Shown here: one piece after another, positions 56,201-64,000 of the stretch | Numbering within the stretch: the stretch's first letter is position 1 | Layout: each line of letters opens with the position of its first letter | Translations under genes and position numbers: made by a program | Notes under the pieces: generated by a model | What the model saw: only the letters and a program-made list of their open reading frames with translations | Databases searched by the model: none | Told to the model about the DNA's origin: nothing | DNA from: Mactra quadrangularis | Lineage: Eukaryota; Mollusca; Bivalvia; Venerida; Mactridae | Reading direction: 5' to 3' | NCBI GenBank assembly: GCA_025267735.1 | Contig: CM046304.1 | Span: 23,191,381-23,255,380 of the forward strand | Length of the DNA stretch: 64,000 bases

Positions 56201-59200
56201 AAGAAAAACAATAATTTTGTGGCCATTGAAAATGTTGGACATAGAGACAATGTGATTGGAAAAATGGGTGATTCTTTTAAAGTTCATGAACCTGACCTCT
56301 TTGAGGCTCCCCCGCCAATTCCAAATTTCAGTTCCACAGTGCCTCTCGTTCATAATGAATTGGCACTAAAACTTCCTGCTAACTCTATGGATTGGTCAAC
56401 AGACATGTCTCAAGCAGTGTCACAAAGTTTCAATCTCCCTGATGAAAAAGGTGATAACATTGAAGATAGACTGAGGAAAGAAAAGGAGAAAGCTGAACGT
56501 AAGAAAGAAAGAAGAAGAAAGAGAGGTCATGGTGCTATAGACGTTGAAGTGTTTGGTTATGAAGAGTCAAGAGAAAGTCGTAATTCTAGTCGTGCTAATA
56601 GATTAGTGCCTATGCTCAATCTCGCAGGTAAAAATCTTAAATATTTTTTGTAAAAGTTAAAAAAGGAAATACATCATTAATGAAATTGTTCTTAGTCAGT
56701 ATGACCCTCTGATTGCATGTCAGTGATTTCATGATTTTTGCACCACAATTTATTGTAAGTTATCAATACAATATATTTTATTGATGTAAACTTAACAGTT
56801 TATCACTATTTACATATAACTTATGATATCAAGATGGTGATAATGGTTATTAATTGATATTGGTGTAAATTGGCAGTGGACTACGTACATACCTACCCTT
56901 AAATATTACTTGTTTTTGTACATTACAATACATTTTATTTGTTAATAAAGCTTCCAGCTGAAATTCAAAATATAAAAACAAATCACCATTATTACAATTA
57001 ATTCAAGTCTCCTACTGCAATAAAGTTAAACATACAACAGTAAAGGGTTTTCATTATTTGGTAAACATAAAAATTGTGAATATGTAGGATTGATGTTTGC
57101 ATGCTAACAAAATCTTGCCTGTTGAAATTATCTAAAATCATAATATTGTGCTCTCCCAAAATCTAAAAAAATGATTTTTTGCTTTCTATTTCACAGAGAG
57201 CAGCGAGGATGAATCTAAATGAATCAAGCTGTGTGATGTGTGGCTAACTTATATAAAACATGTACTCACCTTTGATTGGTTTTGATTCATTCACGTTTTG
57301 TTACCCATGTACTCTATTATGTTCAATGTTTGTTCTTTAATATCTAAAGCACTAAACACCAATCTAGAGATGAGGAAGACTGTAAGTCTGAATTCTCTTG
57401 GCATTTTCAAACTTTTAGCTAAAATATTGACAGGGATTTTATATAGAATCCCTGAACATTGAACATCATATTTTGGTGACGAAAAAAAATTGAAGTTGCC
57501 TATATGCATTGCTATTGTAAATTCATATGCTACATGCACATACATTTATTATTCAGATACAAAACCTCATAAAAACTTAAGGTCATTATTTATATTATAA
57601 CATTATTGGTGCATTGCTTTATTTTAATCCTGGACCTCATTGTCTGTTTTTATGTTTAACATTCTTGTTTTTTCTGCCATTGTTTACCATGAAATGATAG
57701 GCATTAGTGTCATACTCTCATGTGCCATTAAATCATACTTGCATATAGTTTGCTTTGCCTAGAATTGTTTCTGTGATGTTACTGCAAATCTCCTATATTG
57801 AATTTCCTAGACTTTGGCCTGACCTCAGCCTTAGGTTTGTCCTTCTTTGTATATAGAATATTTTCAAACTTAGTTTAAAGGATATTTCCAGTCTTAATAG
57901 TAAACTTGTTAATGTAAACTCAAATGATAATAGAACTGAATATGATTTGCTTTTAAAATGCTGCATATACATGTTGGAAATTCTTTATCATTAAGCTATC
58001 AATAAAATAACTCAATATTTTATTTGTAAGTTCTCAAAAGCATAAAAAATCATGATACTTCTACACATGTAAGATTTCAGCTCTAAATAACCCATGTTGA
58101 TGTGCAAATTAACCCAAAACTAAAAAAAAACACAGCAACTTTTAACCCTAGCAATCAAAACACGAACAATATTCAAATAAATCAAGTGTACATGCACCGG
58201 TATACAATGTATATATCCTAACTGCCAGTTTCACCATCACTATGGTTACAATAATTTGACCTTATGACCTTCACCTTTATAATTTAACCTTGACATTGTT
58301 TCAATAATTACCCAGGAAATAGTAGTGATGAAGATGACAGCACTAGTTCTAATTTCAAGCCATACAAACCACAACAGAGCCAGACTGGTTCCAAACCTCA
58401 ACTGGCACAGGCTGGTTCCAAACCTGCTGTGAAGAGTTCAATGAATGCATGGGAACCAGATACACTGGAAGAAGATACTGTGTATGAGAGAGCAAGTCCA
58501 TTGCTGGAAGAAAATGGGGATATATATGTAAATGAAGAAGAAAGAGTTGTTGAGTCACATGACCAACCAACTGTTAAACCTGGGACATCTTATCAAGATA
58601 ATGGATATCAAGAACAAGCTGGAATGTCTGCTGCAATTTCTGAAAGGTTATAAAATACTTTTAATATCCATATTTGAACTTGTATTTATGTGGTTTTAAA
58701 ATGTGTTGATATATAAACATTTCAATATTTTGTAATGAATGGTAAGGGTTCTGTTTAAATTTTTGACAATTATATCCTAATTTAAAATATTTCTATTATA
58801 AGCTGCACATTTTTATAAGCTGCACATTTTTATAAATTCTTTCAAATTTATGCTGTATTTAACATTTTTTTAAATTAAAAAAACTAATGTTTTGCCAGAT
58901 AATATGCCTTTAACAATGAATGTAATGTATAGCTTTTCACAATAACCTGAGGTAAAAAACCCCAACTTATTTAATAATCATTTACTTTTTTGTTCAATCA
59001 GTTATCCCCTTTATCATAAGCATATTGATCAGTCCAGGATATTTCATTTGAGCCTATTTCACTTACATGAATACAAATATTACATGTAAATTCAATAATA
59101 ATTGTGCATTTTACATATTTAAACTAACCAGGTCAATGGATGCTATGATTACATCTGATGTTGATGAGTCAGCAAGATTTGAACCTTCAACTAGCCACAA

Positions 59201-62200
59201 TAACACATCAACTAGCCAATATAACCAACAACAACCTAAAGATGAAAGCTGGAAGGTTTTGTTTGATCCTGTATCAGACCAACCACAGGTAAAGTGCTGA
59301 TTTTGCCAGTGCTTTAACTTTTTGCACCTTCATGTAATATCATAGAATTGGTTTCAGCTGTTGCCATTCTAGTATACTACCAGAAATTTAACTAGTTTTG
59401 ATATGAAAACGTCATCTGAAACTGATTTATGCATTTAATTTATCAAATTATTAGGGGTGTAACAATACGGTAAAAACCATATTGCAATATATTGCAATAC
59501 ACGGAACCCGTATTGCAATATATTGCAATACATATTGTTCTTTGCGCATACATGCATAGCATGAATGAATGCACGTGCATCGTCTTTATTTGATCAACAT
59601 TGAACATTGATATTTGTATTTTCAAATGATCTACACGTATTATGCAAATGTTTAAGTAAGTTAGAAAAAAGGTTTTGAATGGACGTTTAAAGATAATTGT
59701 TCTCTCACTTTACGAAAAATATTTCAAGTTTCCGAACACATTTTAACATACATGTATATTCAAACATTTAAATTTCAGACTCAGATAAGAACAATCAGTA
59801 TGGAACATAACTAGAAAATCCGGTTCAGTGAAATACGAACCGGTTAAAAACCGTCAGAAGTCGTATTGCAATATTAACCGGTATATCGGTTAACCGTTAC
59901 ACCCCTACAAATTATCCTTTTTCTGTCATATAAACAACTTTAAAAGATGAGCAACCTCGTATATTGTCAATATTTTGGTTTGATTTTCATATTCCTTGAA
60001 AGTATATCAATTTTATAAATCATTGAGTGATACCTAATCCAGGGACCTTACATAAATCAGTGACTAAATCTATTCAAGACAGTGCTAATCCCATAGAAGT
60101 GGTAGTGCAGGGGTTGGACACATACTTTGTGTTTGTGAGGTCCTGATTTTGAACTCCACTAGGAGCACTGCTAAATTTCCTGATCAAGAAATGTATCTAC
60201 AATTGTTCCACTCCACCCTTATTTAAAAGGGTACTTAATGAATCACCTGCCTGAAGGTGATTTCTGTATTCAGTGTTAATCAAAATAAATCATCAAGGTG
60301 CCTGAACATATTTATAGAAGCAGACTTTAAATTGCACTTAAATCTCTGTTTTAACTTTTATGTTCTACAAATTCAGAATGAGGAAGAACTTGTTCAAAGT
60401 CCAGAGGATGTTGAAGACACAGTTGATGAATCTCAACCATTCTTGATGCAAATATTAAATAAAACTAAACCTATAAAATCTAAACAAAGGCCTAAATCTG
60501 CAGGTGGGAAACCAGTCAAATCTAAAGTGAGACAGTCTTTAGAAGAACCCCGGTACCAGCGTAAATGGGCAAGATCTAGTACCGCATGGAATTCTTATAA
60601 CTCTGGAGAATTAAACACAAGTTCTAGTTTAAGGTAGGTTTACTAGGTTACTTTCAACTATTAATGTTTTTAGCCCGATTTTTTTATGAATTGCTCATTT
60701 CATTTTAACCTGATTATCTTAATTTTTCTGTTGTTTTCTGTCAAAAAATGAACTAGATAATTGAGATCTGGCTGCTTTTAATTTGAATAAGTCCCATTCT
60801 TCTTCATTCTTGTTGGTGTATGAGCCCCTTATTTGGTCTCTCCCCTCAAAATTAAGTACTGACAATGCAAATATGAGCAAAGTTCTTCAATTAAGGGTTG
60901 CAGGGTGAGATGCCCTTTAATTTTGTTTTAGGACTTTCTTGACATTACTAGAATTAGAACTGAGTTAATTTGAAGAGTTTTGATTTTTGAAATGTTGTTT
61001 TTTTAAATACAGTGTCTGCAGTTTCTAACTCAAGATGAATCTTTTAATTTTTAAGATCAAGCACAGATATGACTCGATCAAGAGCTTCAAGTCTACCTAG
61101 ATCCAATCCAGCAGCTAGCAGTGAGAATAGAACACCCAGGCAAGAGTACCGAACCCAACATTCTGTGGAGGAAGTACGAAGAAGTTTTGATAGAAGCAGA
61201 CGACCTGTCAGTGCACCCAAGTCTAGAAATATGAGTTCTGATGTTCAAGCTTCTGTTCACATTGATGAAAGCTTAGATTTTAGAGCTTCGCAACAACCCA
61301 GATGGGATACATCCAGACCTAATAGACCAACTAGTGCAGATGTTCAAAGAAGGTACTTGCGGCTGATTTTATTTTATATGATTATCTCAGATCATTGATT
61401 TTCAATATTAATTTAAGACTAGAGATTGTTTCTAGCACTCAGAAGTGCATAGCAACAGAAAAAGGGGCAGGGAGGCAGGTTTTCAGGTACAACATGTTAA
61501 TTAATCTGGATGGAATGAAACTTTGCTTTGAGGAAAGTAAAGGGGTAAGAATGTAGCTGTGTATTGCTATGATGGCTCAAATGTTAAAACATACAGACCT
61601 GGCAAACATAGTAAACCAAATATTCAAAACATCGAGGAATTTATTTACTATGAGACTTAGTCTCTATACGCTGTGTTGTTGTCTGCCTATGTTGTAAGCA
61701 AATCACAACTAGTTGAAGGTATTGAATTTGTTCCTGTTTGGATAGGTTATATTTTTGTTTTAGATGTTATAACTCTTCCTGGAAATAATTACAAAATGTT
61801 GATCTATTGCAAGTTTTTTTTGTGAAGCCCAATAGAATACTCTGCTATAATTTTTAGCTCGACTTTACGAAGTAATGTAGAGCTCTCCTACTCGCCCCGG
61901 CGTCGGCGTCGGCGTCCGCGTCCGCGTCCACACTTCTGATTAAAGTTTTTGTGCAGTAAAATACTTTCTTCTATATCTTTGTTATTTCTTAAGATATTAA
62001 CTTCAAACTTTAAATATATGTTCCTTACTATCAACCACATCTCATGTGACAAGGTCCATAACTCCAAACACATTTTTTCAAGAATTATCTCCCCTTGAAC
62101 TGATTGAAGTTTTTGTGCACAGATTAAAGTTTTTGTGCAGTAAAATACTTTCTTCTGTATCTTTGTTATTTCTTAAGATATTAACTTCAAACTTTAAATA

Positions 62201-63487
62201 TATGTTCCTTTCTATCAACCACATCTCATGTGACATGGTCCATAACTCCGAATGCATTTTTTTCAGAAATATCTCCCCTTGAACTTAGAGTTTTCTTTAA
62301 AAAATGTTTGTTTTTACTGCAACTGTTTTATTTCTTTAGGTATTGATTTCAAACTTTAAATATATGTTCCTTATTATCAACCACATCTCATGTGACAAGG
62401 TTTATAACTCCAAATATATTTTTTTTCAGAATTATCTCCCCTTGAAATTAGAGTTTTCTTTAAAAAATGTTTGTTTTTACTGCAACTGTTTTATTTCTTC
62501 AGGTATTGACTTCAAACTTTAGATATATGTTCCTTATTATCAACCACATCTCATGTGACAAGATTCATAACTCCTTATACATTTTTTCAGAGTTATCCCC
62601 CTTGAACTTATAGTTTTCTATTTATTTCTTTTTTTTTTCTTTGAATTTGTTAAGGTTATATTTTCAAATTTTAAAATATGTATGTTCCTTATCATCAACC
62701 ACATCTCCTGTGACAAACACTTACTAAGTCGAGCATGCTGTCTCCTCTGACAGCTCTTGTTTCTACTATATTCAGGGCTTGACATTAAAGGTCATTTGAT
62801 GGCCCTTTATGACCTATAATTGTGGTTGGGGATTTTCTTACTGCAAGTAAACATATGGTTGGGCAATTAAATATATTGTTGGTTGTCCAACTGGGCAACC
62901 TAATTTTAATATTATTGTCTATCCCTGATATAAATGGACTCCTATTTGTATTATTTTCAGAAAAGGTACAAAGAAGAAAAGTTCAAAGAATCGACCTTTT
63001 GATGAAAGCATTGACCTTGACCTTGATTTTATAGAACATAGATTACCTAAACCTAGTATGATTGAAAGATTGAATGGTAAGTTTGAAAGTGTTAGCTATT
63101 ATATATGAATATATGTACATGTAATTTGCACATTTACTAATTTATGATGAGGCCGTATGTATAGCATTTGAATATTGTTGGATTAAAAGTGGTCAGAATC
63201 AATCTATTGAATCTTTCTTAGTAAATAAAAAAAAACCTGTTGCAAAACCCATTGAAGATGAAGTACAAAATAATTGTTTTTGGTCTAATATCTTGATACC
63301 CTATTCCTGTTGTGGTGAATTTCATTGCTTAGATTTCCATGTAGATTTTGGTTTTATGTGTAATTGTAATCACTTTAAGCTTTAAGATCAAAAGATGCTG
63401 GCAATGTTAGATCGACAAAAGACATTGAGTAGTGTCTTAGCTAGCTTGAAACTGTACCAAACTGAATTTGTTTTATATTCCTTTTAG
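50256..63487 (+). CDS. Large disordered protein with a CX2C zinc ribbon; not recognised
   Basis: I do not recognise this gene. Nine coding exons join in frame to about 2168 aa: 50256-53082, 53599-53785, 54394-56627, 58316-58646, 59132-59288, 60377-60633, 61056-61352, 62961-63076 and, less surely, 63387-63487. Exon 1 (942 aa) is polar and disordered, then rich in P, M, G, Q and H at about 660-910. Exon 2 leads into a charged probable helix (RRKEHEEEKLSEEQII). Residues 1120-1173 are six 9-aa repeats. C1339, C1342, C1353 and C1356 form a zinc ribbon in CPECQGLNKQYMSWCTQCG. The C-terminal part is basic with RPKSA, RPVSA and RPTSA motifs and ends in a predicted helix. Such RPxSA-rich tails occur in some cytoskeletal or ciliary proteins, but that is only a hint. 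An alternative last exon at 57197 would truncate it. Confidence 0.8.
53860..54015 (+). mobile_element. SINE family B fragment
   Basis: Contains 'cacgatgtcaatttat', 'acaagccaatggtccaggga', 'agctggttaagtgagttggc' and 'aacctaattttgattttgtg', matching the 3' half of 21274-21559. It lies in the intron between exons 2 and 3 of the large gene. Confidence 0.6.
57197..57222 (+). CDS. Possible alternative last exon of the large gene
   Basis: A strong acceptor (TTTCTATTTCACAG) precedes a sequence that, joined to the phase-1 end of exon 3 (56627), reads ESSEDESK and stops. The regular next exon starts GNSSDEDDS, so the two are similar acidic serine-rich starts. Use of this exon would end the protein at 1757 aa and drop the basic RPxSA region. 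An AATAAA near 58002 could serve it. No transcript evidence. Confidence 0.45.
59452..59907. mobile_element. hAT MITE, 456 bp
   Basis: Begins TAGGGGTGTAAC and ends GTTACACCCCTA, a 12-bp perfect inverted repeat. Exact 8-bp target duplication CAAATTAT at 59444-59451 and 59908-59915. The interior repeats ATTGCAATATATTGCAAT twice near the left. No coding capacity. It lies in an intron of the large gene. Confidence 0.93.
60075..60335 (+). mobile_element. SINE family C
   Basis: tRNA-like head region ('agaagtggtagtgcagggg', 'gattttgaactccactagg'), then 'cctgatcaagaaatgtatct', 'gggtacttaatgaatcacct' and 'gcctgaaggtgatttctgta'. It shares the intron with the hAT MITE at 59452. Confidence 0.65.
61855..62765. 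repeat. Tandem-repeat element, about 4-5 units of 150-180 bp
   Basis: The left end is 'agctcgactttacgaagtaa', then GGCGTCGGCGTCGGCGTCCG (about 61898-61930). Units carry 'caaactttaaatatatgttc', 'atcaaccacatctcatgtga' and 'tatctccccttgaact' (small variation between copies). The right end is 'actaagtcgagcatgctgtc' followed by TCCTCTGACAGCTCTTG. AGCTCGACTTTA and TAAGTCGAGCA are inverted ends. It lies in the intron between exons 7 and 8 of the large gene. Confidence 0.8.
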
Positions 63488-64000
63488 TGAAATCATTAAA
63501 ACTAGATGGGATTCATTATGCACTAAGTATAATCTCACTGATTTGTAAATTAATGAATACTCACAAATTATCATTTAGTGCTAGAAATAATATTCTTATT
63601 CTATTGAACTGACAATGTAATTGTAAATGCTCTATACTCACATTGACTTCAACTTTTGAATTTAATGGAATTCTCTGGAAGTCTGCCACCAGTTTCAGGA
63701 AAGTCTGCAATGGAAACCATGGAAATCATGGAGCTTACATATGAAAACTTGTTTTGTTTTAACGATATCATCATGTTATGTCTGTGTGTTTATGTAAAGT
63801 TGTATTGCATCAATTCTATATATGTTGTTTGTTATTTGCTATGTTTGTATTGTTATATATGTATTGTCTTACCATGGGTTTACCATGTAACAACGTATTT
63901 TCCCACCATTGTAATTTCCCTACCTAATCAAATTAATAATGACTCATCATGTGCAGTGTTGTAAATGAATGAAAATTAATTTATTATTGTAATTTAAATT
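63488..64000. other. Downstream region of the large gene
   Basis: Probable 3' UTR if the last exon is at 63387. A CAG acceptor ending at 63692 opens another frame (GKSAMETMEIMELTYEN) that would also join in phase and is the alternative last exon. The window ends before this can be settled. Confidence 0.4.

Noticed and set aside
61888..62282. Open frames in the 61855-62765 array on both strands
   Set aside because: Repeat-derived, with no conservation pattern between units at the protein level.

Overview
The window is nuclear DNA from an animal, most likely a marine bivalve mollusc. The evidence is AT-rich sequence, genes split by GT-AG introns, short exons, and a dense load of tRNA-derived SINEs, small inverted-repeat transposons and repeat ends of kinds I know from bivalve genomes (an ACGG-type tract followed by a TATACCCCCG hairpin, a GGGCCCTTTGGGCCC hairpin end, and 'TCTCCCCTTGAACT' tandem arrays). 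Species assignment is inference.

Five genes are supported. (1) 1284-1479, minus: the first coding exon of a monocarboxylate-transporter-like (SLC16) gene that continues off the left edge. (2) 8953-16821, minus: TYSND1, the peroxisomal processing protease, complete in eight exons (541 aa), with its catalytic triad and a C-terminal SKL carried by a 26-nt last exon. (3) 20961-34546, plus: a BICRA/BICRAL (GLTSCR1-domain) subunit of the ncBAF chromatin remodeller, complete in 13 coding exons (1737 aa), with an upstream non-coding exon proposed at about 18294. (4) 41441-48830, minus: JMJD7, a 2-oxoglutarate/Fe(II) dioxygenase and lysyl hydroxylase, complete in eight exons (314 aa), with a GC-AG first intron. 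(5) 50256-63487, plus: a very large disordered protein I do not recognise (about 2168 aa) with a CX2C-X10-CX2C zinc ribbon, a 9-residue tandem repeat and basic RPxSA motifs. A short alternative last exon would truncate it.

TYSND1 and the BICRA gene are head to head; the roughly 300-400 bp between their proposed 5' ends contains an exact GTCACGTGAC palindrome, an exact TGACGTCA and an imperfect DR1 element. JMJD7 and the unrecognised gene are also head to head, about 1.4 kb apart. I see no functional link among the five genes beyond these divergent arrangements.

The rest is repeats. Between the transporter exon and TYSND1 lie a roughly 150-bp tandem array with a covarying hairpin (about 4540-6410), interrupted by LINE 3' ends (about 5039-5745), then a minisatellite (about 6725-7270). 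Introns hold two hAT elements with exact 8-bp target-site duplications (43589-45099, nested inside a SINE; and 59452-59907), a pogo/Tigger-like 1159-bp element (31434-32592), and several shorter inverted-repeat elements. SINEs of at least three families are scattered throughout; two have exact duplications of 12 and 14 bp. No true tRNA, rRNA, CRISPR array or prokaryotic-type operon is visible.

Exon boundaries were set by reading frame, splice signals and remembered family alignments, without transcript data.
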